Positions 42,716-51,638 of a DNA stretch of 64,000 bases are shown here, one piece after another (position 1 is the first letter of the stretch; each line of letters starts with the position of its first letter). The DNA is from Conexibacter sp. SYSU D00693 (lineage in GTDB: Bacteria; Actinomycetota; Thermoleophilia; Solirubrobacterales; Solirubrobacteraceae), in the NCBI RefSeq assembly GCF_017084525.1, contig NZ_CP070950.1:3968001-4032000 (forward strand), given 5' to 3'. Both the position numbers and the translations under genes were made by a program. The notes below the pieces were generated by a model that saw nothing but the letters and a program-made list of their open reading frames with translations, searched no databases and was not told where the DNA came from.

Positions 42716-43090
42716 CTACGCGGCGACGTCGTGCCCGTCAGCCCGCAGCGCCGCGACGGCGTCGTCCAGCCGCGCCTCGCCGACCAGGATCCAGTCCGTG
42801 TCGAACGTGGAGATGGCGAAGATCGGGATCTCGGCCCGGGCCAGCGGCGCGGTCAGCGCCGCGAGGACGCCCGTGAGCGAGAAGTCCATCGGCCCGGCCA
42901 CGCGCAGCACCCGCCACCCCGCCTCGACCTTCGCGCCCTCCGGGGCATGCACCTCCGGGACGACGACCGACAGCTCCTCGCGCGTGCGCGCGACGCACGC
43001 CAGCTCGACACCCGGGGGCAGGGCCGGCACCGGCGCGTCGGGCGCCAGGCGGCAGACCGCCCAGCGCCCGTCGAGCAGCGCCAGCTCCAT
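42716..43090 (-). CDS. ACT-domain protein
   Basis: This 124-residue protein matches small ACT_7/CASTOR-like proteins: LSVVVPEVHAPEGAKVEAGW, VLRVAGPMDFSLTGVLAAL and IPIFAISTFDTDWILVGE. ACT domains bind amino acids or other small ligands and regulate enzymes. No enzyme domain is attached. ATG 43090 lies two bases after the TGA of the secreted hydrolase gene. Confidence 0.85.
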   Translation of the reverse strand: MELALLDGRWAVCRLAPDAPVPALPPGVELACVARTREELSVVVPEVHAPEGAKVEAGWRVLRVAGPMDFSLTGVLAALTAPLARAEIPIFAISTFDTDWILVGEARLDDAVAALRADGHDVAA

Positions 43091-43092
43091 GC

Positions 43093-44703
43093 TCAGCAGC
43101 CGACGCCGGTGACGTCGCCGCTCTGCAGGACCTGGCTGCCCGTGCGGTCGCGGAAGGCGTAGGCCGAGCAGTGGTAGAAGCTCAGCAGCGGGTCGCGCTG
43201 CAGGGTGACGGGCGACCAGCGCCCGACCGCCGTCGGCTCGAGGTAGGTGAAGGACGTCGCGAGCAGCGGGTCCTCGCCCGCCGGCGCGGCCTGGCGGCGC
43301 TTGGCCTTCGTGCTCCTCCCGGCCTTCCTCGCCTTGCGCGCCGCCCGCTTCTTGGCCTTCTTCGTCGCGACGGTCGGCAGCGCGACGCCCTCGTGCTTGA
43401 CGTAGCGGTCCAGCCACCGCTGCACGTAGACGCTCGTGAGCGCCTGGCCGTAGCGGCTGGCCGGCAGCGCGAGCGGGATGTCCGTGTACTCGAGGTGCGT
43501 CGAGGCCCGCGGGACGACGAGCATCGCGTCGACCCCCGCCTTCTGCCACGCGTCGAAGCCCGTCGCGCGCTCGCGCCGCGGGTCGGGGGCCTTGGACGGG
43601 TCGTTGAGGCCCGGCAGCAGCCCGGAGCCGTTGAGGAAGTAGGGCTGGACCGTGAAGCCGTACTCGGACTGGACCGCCAGCGCAGGCACCGTCGGCTTGA
43701 CGCCCTTGCCGTCCAGCGGCCCGCTCGCCCCCGGACCGCTGAGCTTGTCCAGCGCGACGACCGCCGCGACGCGGTCGTCCGTCCCCTGCACCCGCGACAC
43801 CGCGGCGGCGCCGAGCGAGTGGCCGACGATCGCCAGCCGCGTCGTGCGCCCCGGCGTGGCGGGGTGCGGGTCGGGGCTGCGGTCCCACAGGCGCCAGTAC
43901 GGGTTGAACGCGTTGACGTCGGCGCTGCCCCTGGCCTTGCTGACGTACGGCGCGTCGGGCGTCGAGACGAAGAAGTCCATCGCGTCGACGGTGCCCTTCG
44001 TGAAGTTCGCGATCTGCTGGAACGGGACGCCCGGGCAGCCGTTCATCTCCTCCTCCTCGGGCGGGGCGAAGGGGTTGCAGAACGGCAGGTCGCCGGAGGG
44101 ATGGGGCAGCGTCTCGCTCGTCCCCTGGCCCTGGACGTCGTAGGTCAGGACGACGTACCCGCGCTCGGCGAGGTCCTGCGCCAGCCACCAGTACATCCGC
44201 TCGGAGCCCTGGACGGAGCCCGTCGTGAGGACGACGCCCGGGTACGGGGGCTCGAGCGCCGCGCCGGTGTAGGGGTCCTTCGCGCCCGGGAGCGGGGCGA
44301 AGACGTCGCCGCGGATGAGCGCGCCGTAGCGGTTGGTGTAGGCGACGCGCTGGCGGATGCCGCGCTTGCCCGCCCAGCCGCGGCGCAGCGGGTTGCCGAC
44401 GTTCCATCCGGGGACGACCATCGCCGGGGTGAGGACCGGCCGCGTCGGCGTGGCCGCCTGCTCGGCGAGCTGGGAGAGGTTGACGTCGGTGCCCTCGGCG
44501 ACGAGCGCCGGCAGGTAGTTCGGGTTCTGCAGCTGGCCGCCCTGGCCGATGATGCGGCCGTAGGCGTCCGTGACGTTCTGCAGGTCGCGCGCGAGGAACT
44601 CGGGGCTGCCCGGCGGCGGGCCCGCCGCCACGGCGGGGGCCGCGATCGCGATCGACAACGCGGCGCCGGCGAGCGCCACGGCCTTCCTCCCGAGAGACCC
44701 CAT
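43093..44703 (-). CDS. Secreted alpha/beta hydrolase with Lys/Arg-rich insert
   Basis: This 536-residue protein has a signal peptide (KAVALAGAALSIAIAAPAVAA) and a large alpha/beta hydrolase domain: PYPGVVLTTGSVQGSERMYWWLAQDLAERG, a nucleophile elbow IVGHSLGAAAVSRV (Ser about residue 297) and a late VPRASTHLEYTDIP (His). Near residue 440 is a very basic stretch (KKAKKRAARKARKAGRSTKA), unlike the rest and possibly surface-binding. Relatives include secreted lipases/esterases and Tat- or Sec-exported dienelactone-hydrolase-like enzymes. It heads the operon with the ACT and hydrolase genes. Confidence 0.85.
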   Translation of the reverse strand: MGSLGRKAVALAGAALSIAIAAPAVAAGPPPGSPEFLARDLQNVTDAYGRIIGQGGQLQNPNYLPALVAEGTDVNLSQLAEQAATPTRPVLTPAMVVPGWNVGNPLRRGWAGKRGIRQRVAYTNRYGALIRGDVFAPLPGAKDPYTGAALEPPYPGVVLTTGSVQGSERMYWWLAQDLAERGYVVLTYDVQGQGTSETLPHPSGDLPFCNPFAPPEEEEMNGCPGVPFQQIANFTKGTVDAMDFFVSTPDAPYVSKARGSADVNAFNPYWRLWDRSPDPHPATPGRTTRLAIVGHSLGAAAVSRVQGTDDRVAAVVALDKLSGPGASGPLDGKGVKPTVPALAVQSEYGFTVQPYFLNGSGLLPGLNDPSKAPDPRRERATGFDAWQKAGVDAMLVVPRASTHLEYTDIPLALPASRYGQALTSVYVQRWLDRYVKHEGVALPTVATKKAKKRAARKARKAGRSTKAKRRQAAPAGEDPLLATSFTYLEPTAVGRWSPVTLQRDPLLSFYHCSAYAFRDRTGSQVLQSGDVTGVGC

Positions 44704-44712
44704 CGGAACGTG

Positions 44713-44718
44713 ACCGTA
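44713..44718 (-). promoter_or_regulatory. -10 box TACGGT, leaderless-type
   Basis: On the minus strand TACGGT ends 9 bp before ATG 44703 of the secreted hydrolase. No ribosome-binding site is visible in the gap. Confidence 0.4.
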
Positions 44719-44750
44719 CCGACGGAGCTCTCGGAAGGCGCCGGCGGGCG

Positions 44751-45578
44751 CTAGGAGGTCATGCCCCCGAACTGCCCGCCCGTGATGTTCAGCACCTGGC
44801 CGTGCACGTAGTTCGACCACGGCGAGCACAGGAAGAAGACGCCGCCGGCGGCCTCCTCCGGGGTGCCGGCGCGGCCGAGCGGGATGAGGATCGACGCCAT
44901 CGAGCGCAGCTGGTCCGGGATGCCGAGCTGGACCTTCTCGCCGTCGATCTCCATCTGGTTGCTCTCGTCCTTCGAGGCGGTCAGGCGGGTCTCGATGTAG
45001 CCGAAGGCCACGGCGTTGACGTTGATCTTGAACTGGCCCCACTCCTTGGCCAGCGTGCGGGTGAGGCCCACGACGCCGTTCTTGCCCGCGGAGTAGTTCG
45101 CCTGGCCGGCGTTGCCCATCGTCCCCGAGATCGACGAGACGTTGACGACCTTGCGGAAGACCTCCTCGCCGCGCTCCTTCTCGGCCTTGGCCGGCTCGCG
45201 CAGGTGCGGAGCGGCGGCGCGCAGCACCTTGAACGGGACGGTGAGGTGGATGTCGATCATCCGGTCCCACCAGTCGTCGCTCATCTTGTGGATCGGCGCG
45301 TCGAGCGTGTAGCCCGCGTTGTTCACGAGGATGTCGAGCTTGCCGAAGCTGTCGATCGCCGTCTGGATCAGCTTCTCGGGCGCGTCGCCCTTGGTCAGGT
45401 CACCGCCGAAGACGGCGGTGTCGCCCTGGATCTCGCTGGCGGTCTGCTCGGCCACATCGGCGTCGAGGTCGTTGATGACGACCGACGCGCCCTGCTCGGC
45501 GAGCAGCTCCGCGGTCGCGCGACCGATCCCGCGCGCCGACCCGGTGACGACTGCGACCTTCCCGTCGAGGACTCCCAT
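44751..45578 (-). CDS. SDR-family oxidoreductase (FabG-like / 3-hydroxyacyl-CoA dehydrogenase type)
   Basis: This 275-residue SDR has the cofactor motif VVTGSARGIGRATAEL, the acidic VVINDLDAD loop that favours NAD(H), LVNNAGYTLDAP, the catalytic Ser in VVNVSSISGTMGN and YxxxK in ANYSAGKNGVVG, and the INVNAVAFGYIETRL end. It probably reduces or oxidises a 3-oxo/3-hydroxyacyl thioester. ATG 45578 follows a strong AAGGAGAG site. A TAGGAT box (45616-45621, minus) and an inverted repeat lie upstream. Confidence 0.92.
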   Translation of the reverse strand: MGVLDGKVAVVTGSARGIGRATAELLAEQGASVVINDLDADVAEQTASEIQGDTAVFGGDLTKGDAPEKLIQTAIDSFGKLDILVNNAGYTLDAPIHKMSDDWWDRMIDIHLTVPFKVLRAAAPHLREPAKAEKERGEEVFRKVVNVSSISGTMGNAGQANYSAGKNGVVGLTRTLAKEWGQFKINVNAVAFGYIETRLTASKDESNQMEIDGEKVQLGIPDQLRSMASILIPLGRAGTPEEAAGGVFFLCSPWSNYVHGQVLNITGGQFGGMTS

Positions 45579-45615
45579 GCCTGCTCTCCTTCGTTCTCTG
45601 CTGGGGACCGGCGGG

Positions 45616-45637
45616 ATCCTATGGACCCGTCGTCCAT
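45616..45637 (-). promoter_or_regulatory. TAGGAT -10 box with inverted repeat ATGGAC-N5-GTCCAT upstream
   Basis: On the minus strand TAGGAT covers 45621-45616, with start of transcription expected near 45609, upstream of the ribosome-binding site. The inverted repeat at 45621-45637 abuts the -10 box and could be an operator for the SDR gene. Confidence 0.4.
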
Positions 45638-45709
45638 GGGCGGTTGCCCGTACGCGGACGACGCCTGGTGGCCACCGGGACCTCCTTCTCGGCGCGTCGT
45701 TCAGAGGGC

Positions 45710-46006
45710 ATGAACGCCACCACCAAGAAGCTCACCACCATCGCCGTGGCCGCCGCCCTCACCGTCGGTGGCGCCGCCCCCTCGGTCGCCGGCGCGAAGG
45801 CCACCGCCCCCGGCAAGCACACCGTCACGAAGCAGACCTACGTCTACAAGCAGGCGGGCAAGATCTTCGACGGGACGATGTTCAAGAAGGACACGTTCAA
45901 GGTCGAGCGCCTCTCGAAGTCCGGCAAGTGGGCGTACGGCATGGCCTACGGCCACGTCAACCGCCACGCCTGGATCCCGGCCGCGGTCCTGTCCCCGAAG
46001 AAGTAG
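45710..46006 (+). CDS. Small exported SH3-like protein
   Basis: The 98-residue product has a signal peptide (KKLTTIAVAAALTVGGAAPSVAGA) and a short basic domain with VTKQTYVYKQAGKIFDG, DTFKVERLSKSGKWAYG and NRHAWIPAAVLSPKK. The pattern of alternating Lys and aromatic residues ending in HAWIPAAVL looks like a bacterial SH3 (SH3b) domain, which often binds cell wall, though homology is weak by eye. The start ATG 45710 is preceded by GAGGG at short distance. Confidence 0.72.
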   Translation: MNATTKKLTTIAVAAALTVGGAAPSVAGAKATAPGKHTVTKQTYVYKQAGKIFDGTMFKKDTFKVERLSKSGKWAYGMAYGHVNRHAWIPAAVLSPKK

Positions 46007-46042
46007 CCGTCACCCTCGCCGCCGCTCGGCGGGCGGGACGGG

Positions 46043-47188
46043 CTAGATCGCGAGCGCCTTGCCCAGGATCTCCTTCATGATCTCGTCCGTCCCGCCCCCG
46101 ATCGGCCCGAGCCGCGCGTCGCGCGCCATCCGCTCGATCTCGTACTCGCGCATGTAGCCGGCGCCGCCATGGAGCTGGAGGCAGTCGTCCATGACCTCGA
46201 ACGCCGTGCGCTGCGTGACGAGCTTGGCCATCGTGACCTCCTTGACCGCGTCCTCGCCCTCGGCGAAGCGGCGCAGCGCGTCGTAGGTCACGCAGCGCGA
46301 GGCGTGGATGCGCGTCGCGATGTCGGCGAGCTTGTGGCGGACGACCTGGAAGCCGGAGACCGACCGGCCGAAGGCCTGGCGCTCCTGCACGTAGCTCACC
46401 GTCCGCTCCCACGCGACCTGCATCCCGGCCACCGCGCCGAGCGACATCAGCAGCCGCTCCCACTGGAAGTTGGCCATGATCAGGCCGAAGCCCTCGTTCT
46501 CGCGGCCGAGGAGGTTCTCGTCCGGGACGAACGCGTCCTCGAAGGCGATCTCGCCGGTGTCCGACGCGTGCCAGCCCATCTTCTCCAGGGCGCTGGCCCG
46601 CACCGCGTCCTGCTTGTCGACGATGAGGAAGCTGATGCCGTGGTGGCCGCCCTCGCCCGTGGTCTTCACCGCGGTGACGTAGAAGTCCGCGCGCACGCCG
46701 TTGGTGATGAACGTCTTGGAGCCGTTGACGGCCCAGCCGCCGTCGACCTTCGTGGCCTGGGTGCGCAGGCTGGCGACGTCCGAGCCCGCGTCGGGCTCGG
46801 TGATCGCCAGCGCCGCGATCTTCTCGCCCCTGATCGCGGGGCGCAGGTAGCGCTCGTGCTGGTCGTCGGTGCCGAACTTGAAGACCGGGGGCGTCGCGAT
46901 GCCGATGTGCGCGCCGATGCCCGCCGCCAGCCCGCCCGAGCCGCAGCGCGCGAGCTCCTCGGTGAAGACCGCGTCGTGCAGGTGGTCGCCGCCCTGGCCG
47001 CCGAGCGCCTCCGGGTACTTCAGGCCGAGGAAGCCGTGCTCGGCGAGCTCGCCGAAGACGCTGTCCGGGAAGTGGTGGGCGGCCTCCCACGCGTCGGCGT
47101 GGGGGCGCAGGCGCTCGGTGACGAAGCGCCGGACGCTCTCGCGCAGCTCCTCGTGCTCCTCGGTGAACGGCGGGGTCGGGACGGCCAT
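46043..47188 (-). CDS. Acyl-CoA dehydrogenase (copy 1)
   Basis: This 381-residue FAD enzyme has the family motifs ALAITEPDAGSDVASLRT, GWAVNGSKTFITNG, ERLLMSLGAVAGMQVAWERT, QAFGRSVSGFQVVRHKLAD and the C-terminal LHGGAGYMREYEIERMARDA with GPIGGGTDEIMKEILG. It oxidises acyl-CoA to enoyl-CoA in beta-oxidation or branched-chain degradation. It lies 25 bp downstream of glpD on the same strand. It is clearly similar to the copy at 53512-54702. Confidence 0.93.
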   Translation of the reverse strand: MAVPTPPFTEEHEELRESVRRFVTERLRPHADAWEAAHHFPDSVFGELAEHGFLGLKYPEALGGQGGDHLHDAVFTEELARCGSGGLAAGIGAHIGIATPPVFKFGTDDQHERYLRPAIRGEKIAALAITEPDAGSDVASLRTQATKVDGGWAVNGSKTFITNGVRADFYVTAVKTTGEGGHHGISFLIVDKQDAVRASALEKMGWHASDTGEIAFEDAFVPDENLLGRENEGFGLIMANFQWERLLMSLGAVAGMQVAWERTVSYVQERQAFGRSVSGFQVVRHKLADIATRIHASRCVTYDALRRFAEGEDAVKEVTMAKLVTQRTAFEVMDDCLQLHGGAGYMREYEIERMARDARLGPIGGGTDEIMKEILGKALAI

Positions 47189-47213
47189 CGGCCGACCCTA
47201 GACGGCGCAGGCG

Positions 47214-48731
47214 TCAGGCGGCGCTGGCCGCCGGCGCGGGCTCGGCGAGCAGTTCGCCGACGCGCTCGGCGGCCGCCGCGCGTCGGGCCTCGTGGAGGTC
47301 GAGGCGCAGCCGGCGGTCGAGCACGTCCTCGGCGGTGAGCGCCAGCTCCCGCTCGCGTGCCCAGAGCACCTCGACGCCCAGCGCGGGGACGCCCGGGGCC
47401 AGCGGCTCGAGCAGCGCCGGGCGCTCGGCGGCAAGCGCCGCGACGGCCCCGGCCTCGGTCCCGAAGCGGCGCAGCAGCCGCTCGTGCGCGGCGTCGCGGG
47501 CGGCGGTGGGCCGCGGGCCGGCGGCACCGAGCAGCGGCAGCGTCGCCGTGCGGCACGGCACGTCGGTCAGCCGGTCGACGGCGTCCTGCGCCATGCGCCG
47601 GTAGGTCGTCAGCTTGCCGCCGACGAGGGTGAGCGCGCCGGTGGCGGCGTCCTGGAGGATCGCGTGCCTGCGGGAGACGTCGTGCGTCGCGCCCTCGGCG
47701 TGCAGCAGCGGGCGCAGGCCGGCGTAGCGGCCGACGACCGCGTCGTCCGGGATGCCGCCGGCGAACGCCGGGGCGAGCGCCTCGCGCAGGAACGCCTCGT
47801 CGGCCGCGGTGGGCCGCGGGGCGTCCTCGGGCGGGCCGTCGTGCTCGTCGTCGGTGATGCCGGCCACGACGAGGCCGTCCGAGGCCGGGATCGCGAAGAC
47901 CCAGCGGCCGCGCAGGCCCGGGACGGGGACGTTGACGGCGGCGCGGGGGTGGCCCAGCGCGGCGGCGTCCAGGACGAGGTGCGCGCCGCGGCTCGGGCGC
48001 AGCTGCACGTCGGGCGCCAGGCTCTGGGCCCACACGCCGGTGGCGTTGACGACGTGCCGCGCGCGGACCTGGAACGCCGTCCCCGTCAGCTCGTCGACCG
48101 CCGCCGCGCCGTCCCCGTGGAGCGCCGTCACGCGCGCGCGGGTGACGACCCGCGCGCCGAGCGCCTCCGCGGTGCGGGCGACGGCCACGACGAGCCGCGC
48201 GTCGTCCTCCAGGCGCCCGTCCCACTGCAGCAACGCGCCGCGCAGCGTCCCGGTGCGCAGCCCGGGCACGAGCGCCCGCGCCTCGTGGGCGCTGATGCGC
48301 CCGGTGCGTGGCAGGTCGCGGCCCGAGACGCCTGACGCCGCCCGCAGGCCGTCGCCGAGGGCGAGGCCGACGCGGGTCTCGGCGCCCTTGCGGTGGTTGA
48401 GCCGCTCGCCGAGCGGGATGACGAAGGGCAGCGGGCTGACGAGGTGCGGGGCGATGCGGCGCAGCAGCAGGCCGCGCTCGCGGGCCGACTCCCACGCCAC
48501 GCCGACCTGCCCCGTGGCGAGGTAGCGCAGGCCGCCGTGGACGAGCTTGGAGGACCAGCGGCTCGTGCCGGTCGCGAGGTCGCCGCGCTCGAGCAGCGCG
48601 ACCGAGAGGCCGCGCGAGGCGGCGTCCAGGGCGACGCCGGCGCCGGTGATGCCACCGCCGACGACGAGCACGTCGACCTGCGCGCCACCGGCGAGCGCCT
48701 CGAGGTCGCGGCTGCGCTGGGCGGCGTTCAC
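47214..48731 (-). CDS. glpD: Glycerol-3-phosphate dehydrogenase, FAD-type
   Basis: This 505-residue protein has the FAD motif VDVLVVGGGITGAGVALDAASRG, SRWSSKLVHGGLRYLATG, the VVNATGVWAQSLAP segment and GRYAGLRPLL. It passes electrons from glycerol 3-phosphate to quinone at the membrane. GTG 48731 overlaps the TetR stop in a GTGA, so the regulator and enzyme are translationally coupled. It complements glpK at 36153-37622. Confidence 0.93.
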   Translation of the reverse strand: MNAAQRSRDLEALAGGAQVDVLVVGGGITGAGVALDAASRGLSVALLERGDLATGTSRWSSKLVHGGLRYLATGQVGVAWESARERGLLLRRIAPHLVSPLPFVIPLGERLNHRKGAETRVGLALGDGLRAASGVSGRDLPRTGRISAHEARALVPGLRTGTLRGALLQWDGRLEDDARLVVAVARTAEALGARVVTRARVTALHGDGAAAVDELTGTAFQVRARHVVNATGVWAQSLAPDVQLRPSRGAHLVLDAAALGHPRAAVNVPVPGLRGRWVFAIPASDGLVVAGITDDEHDGPPEDAPRPTAADEAFLREALAPAFAGGIPDDAVVGRYAGLRPLLHAEGATHDVSRRHAILQDAATGALTLVGGKLTTYRRMAQDAVDRLTDVPCRTATLPLLGAAGPRPTAARDAAHERLLRRFGTEAGAVAALAAERPALLEPLAPGVPALGVEVLWARERELALTAEDVLDRRLRLDLHEARRAAAAERVGELLAEPAPAASAA

Positions 48732-49321
48732 GGCGCGAGGTAGCGGTCGACGACGGTGCCGAGCTCCTCGCGCGCGACCGCGGCGGGCAGCGCCCGGTCG
48801 TGGGCGTTCGCGGCGAGGACGTGGCCGCGCACGACGAGCTCCAGGGCCGCCGCGAGCCGGGCCGGCTCGCCGAGGCGGACCGAGCCGTCGCCCATCCCGG
48901 CGCGCAGCTCGCCCTCGAGCTGGGCCAGGGCCGCGCGCTGGAACGTGCCGAGGCGCTCGACGACGTAGGGGAGCATCAGCTCCGGGTCGACGTCGAGGAT
49001 GCGGTGCAGCACCTCGTCCTCGTCGAGCAGCTGGAGCATGCGCACCGTGGTGGCGACGATGCGCTGGCGCGCCGTGGCGCGGTCCTGGCTCTCGGCGTGC
49101 GCGCGCGCGAGGAGGCCGCCGAACTGCCGGGTCATGAGCGCCTGGACGACGGAGGCCGCGTCCGGGAAGCGGCGGTAGAGCGTCATCCGGCTGATCCCGG
49201 CGCGCCGCGCGATGTCCGCGGCGGTCGTGCGCCGCACGCCGACCGCCATCACGCACGCGCGCGCGGCGTCGAGGATCGCCTCGTCGCGCGGATCCGCTGC
49301 CTCGTGACGATGTGACAGCAT
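48728..49321 (-). CDS. TetR-family regulator upstream of glpD
   Basis: This 197-residue protein has a TetR N-terminal DNA-binding domain: [20 protein letters not shown] and [20 protein letters not shown] (about residues 30-55). The C-terminal ligand domain is helical and without recognised motif. ATG 49321 is chosen because an upstream GTG would add residues before the domain. Overlap with glpD suggests it regulates glycerol-phosphate oxidation and perhaps itself, through the boxes at 49311-49337. Confidence 0.9.
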   Translation of the reverse strand: MLSHRHEAADPRDEAILDAARACVMAVGVRRTTAADIARRAGISRMTLYRRFPDAASVVQALMTRQFGGLLARAHAESQDRATARQRIVATTVRMLQLLDEDEVLHRILDVDPELMLPYVVERLGTFQRAALAQLEGELRAGMGDGSVRLGEPARLAAALELVVRGHVLAANAHDRALPAAVAREELGTVVDRYLAP

Positions 49322-49337
49322 GCGTCGAGATGTAACA
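49311..49337. promoter_or_regulatory. Two TGTNACA boxes 20 bp apart over the TetR gene start
   Basis: TGTGACA (49311-49317) and TGTAACA (49331-49337) are each symmetric heptamers in an AT-richer patch. The second overlaps a minus-strand TTACAT -10 candidate; the first lies just inside the coding start. This fits autorepression by the TetR protein, but it is inference. Confidence 0.4.
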
Positions 49338-49460
49338 CACGGGCGGACCCGGTGCAACCGAACGGCCGCCGGGCCGCGACGAACGGCCTGCAGCGGCGCA
49401 GAAGTGCGGGTACCGGTCGAACTTCGTCAAGTGATCTGCGACACGGTCGACCAAGCGTGC

Positions 49461-51575
49461 ATGCAGACCGTCCGGCTGCCCAAGCCCCGACTACGCGCGA
49501 CGATCGCCGGCCTCCTGACCCTCACGGCGCTCGCCGTGGCCGCCGTCGTCGGCACGATCGGGGTCCGGGCCGCCTCCGGCGCCCTCCGCGACACCGCGGA
49601 GGCCCGCACCTCCGAGGTCGCCGTCAACGCCCTCGACAAGCTCGACCGCAACCTCTTCGAGCGCTACGGCGACGTCCAGGCCTACGCGCAGAGCGATCCG
49701 GCGACGTCGATGCAGGCCGAGCGCATCCGCGTGTGGATGGACACGATGATGGCCACCTACACGCCGATCTACCGGCTCATGGTGGTCGCCGACCGGCGGG
49801 GCCGGGTCATCGCCGCCAACACCGTCGGGCTCGACGGCAAGCCGCGCGACACGTCGAAGGTCGTCGGGCGCGACGTCTCGGGCGAGCGCTGGTTCCGCAC
49901 CGCGATCGCGGGCCGGCTCAAGGCGGGCGAGACGCTCGTCGAGGACCTGCACCGCGACCCGCTGCAGGCGCTCGTCCCGGGCGAGCCCGCCGAGGCGATG
50001 AGCTTCACGTACCCCATCCGCGACGACGCCGGCCGGATCGTCGGCGTGTGGTCCAACCGGTTCAACTGGTCGGTGGCGACCGACATCCTCGTCGCCGAGG
50101 CCAAGCGCGCCGCCGCCAACGGCCACCCGGAGGCCGGGCTGACGCTGACCGACAGCGAGGGTCGCGCGCTGCGCCGCGCCGGCGCCCGCGACGCCGCGAA
50201 GGGCGACGCGCTGCGCGAGACCGCGCGGTCGAAGGGCTTCTCGCTGTACCCCGGGCTGGGCTGGCGGGTCACGGCCGCCGAGCCGCGGGCGGCCGCGCTG
50301 GCCGCCGCGAGCGACCTGCGCACGAGCGTGCTCGTCGTCGCCGCCATCGCGCTGCTGCTCGCCGCCGGCGCGGGCGTCCTGCTGGCGCGTTCGATCGTGC
50401 GCCGCATCGACCGCGTGCTCGAGACGCTCCAGAGCCTGCGCGACGCCTGCATCTCCGGCCTCGAGCAGGGCCTGGCGGCCTTCGCCCGCGGCGACCTGCG
50501 CCAGGACGTGGTCCCGCGGACGCCCGAGCTCGAGCGCCAGGGCCACGACGAGATCGGCGAGGTCTCGGCGGCCGTCGAGGACATCCGCGGCGCGACGGTC
50601 CGCGCCATCGGGGCCTACGGCACGTCGCGCGAGCAGCTCGGCCAGATGCTCGGCGAGGTCTCGACCGCCGCGTCCACGCTGACCGACGCCTCGCGCCAGG
50701 TCGCCGCCACCTCCGAGGAGGCCGGCCGCGCCGTCGCCGAGATCGCCGCGTCCGCGGGGGAGGTCGCCGAGGGCGCCCAGCGCCAGCTCGCGTCGGTCGA
50801 CGCGACGCGCGAGCTCGCGGCCGACGTCTCCGAGACCATGGGCCGCTCGAGCGCCGACGCCACGGCGACCGGCGACGCCGCCGCCCGCGCCCGCGAGGAC
50901 GTCGCCGCCGGCGTCCAGGCGGCCGAGGCCGCCAGCGCCGCCATGGCCGCCGTGCAGGCGGCGTCGTCCCAGGCGACCGAGGCGATCCGCGACCTCGGCG
51001 AGCGCTCCGAGCGCATCGGCGCGATCGTCGACACGATCACCGGCATCGCCGAGCAGACCAACCTCCTCGCGCTGAACGCCGCGATCGAGGCGGCGCGCGC
51101 CGGCGAGCAGGGCCGCGGCTTCGCCGTCGTGGCCGAGGAGGTCCGCAAGCTCGCCGAGGGCAGCCAGCAGGCCGCCGCCTCCATCGGCGACCTCGTCGCC
51201 GAGATGCAGGCCCAGACCGGCCGCGCCGTCGACGTCGTCGAGCGGGGCGCGGCGCGCAGCGACGAGGGCGTGTCGACCGTCGAGGAGGCGCGCGGCGCCT
51301 TCACCCGCATCAGCGCGTCCGTCGAGGACGTGGCGACGCGCATCGCCGAGATCGCCGGCGCCATCCAGGACGTCTCGACGTCGGCGGGCCGGGTGCACGA
51401 GGGCCTCGGCGAGGTCTCCGACGTCGCCGAGCACAGCGGCGCGATGACCGAGCGCGTGTCGGCCGGCACGGAGCAGACGTCGGCCTCGACGCAGGAGATC
51501 GCGGCCTCCGCCGCCGACCTCGCCCGCACCGCCGAGCGCCTCGACGCGCTGGTGCGGCGCTTCGAGCTCGCCTAG
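49461..51575 (+). CDS. Methyl-accepting chemotaxis protein
   Basis: This 704-residue receptor has a first membrane helix ([21 protein letters not shown], residues about 16-36), an outer dCache-like sensor domain of about 240 residues, a second helix ([20 protein letters not shown], about 290-310), a HAMP-like linker and the long signalling coiled coil. The hairpin tip is conserved ([20 protein letters not shown], then [15 protein letters not shown]). No pentapeptide CheR tether is visible at the end (RRFELA). No flagellar or che gene is in the window. The ligand is unknown. Confidence 0.95.
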   Translation: MQTVRLPKPRLRATIAGLLTLTALAVAAVVGTIGVRAASGALRDTAEARTSEVAVNALDKLDRNLFERYGDVQAYAQSDPATSMQAERIRVWMDTMMATYTPIYRLMVVADRRGRVIAANTVGLDGKPRDTSKVVGRDVSGERWFRTAIAGRLKAGETLVEDLHRDPLQALVPGEPAEAMSFTYPIRDDAGRIVGVWSNRFNWSVATDILVAEAKRAAANGHPEAGLTLTDSEGRALRRAGARDAAKGDALRETARSKGFSLYPGLGWRVTAAEPRAAALAAASDLRTSVLVVAAIALLLAAGAGVLLARSIVRRIDRVLETLQSLRDACISGLEQGLAAFARGDLRQDVVPRTPELERQGHDEIGEVSAAVEDIRGATVRAIGAYGTSREQLGQMLGEVSTAASTLTDASRQVAATSEEAGRAVAEIAASAGEVAEGAQRQLASVDATRELAADVSETMGRSSADATATGDAAARAREDVAAGVQAAEAASAAMAAVQAASSQATEAIRDLGERSERIGAIVDTITGIAEQTNLLALNAAIEAARAGEQGRGFAVVAEEVRKLAEGSQQAAASIGDLVAEMQAQTGRAVDVVERGAARSDEGVSTVEEARGAFTRISASVEDVATRIAEIAGAIQDVSTSAGRVHEGLGEVSDVAEHSGAMTERVSAGTEQTSASTQEIAASAADLARTAERLDALVRRFELA

Positions 51576-51620
51576 CCAACGGTCAGGGCCGCGACGTTTG
51601 GTCAGGGGCCCGGCATCGCC

Positions 51621-51626
51621 TAGCGT
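51621..51626 (+). promoter_or_regulatory. -10 box TAGCGT
   Basis: TAGCGT ends 12 bp before GTG 51639 of the antiporter gene. The leader would be at most a few bases, with no ribosome-binding site. Confidence 0.4.
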
Positions 51627-51638
51627 GCCGGGCCGCCC

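Noticed and set aside
49461-51575. Chemoreceptor taken as evidence of a chemotaxis/flagellar cluster
   Set aside because: No che or fli gene occurs in the window; an orphan receptor is common.
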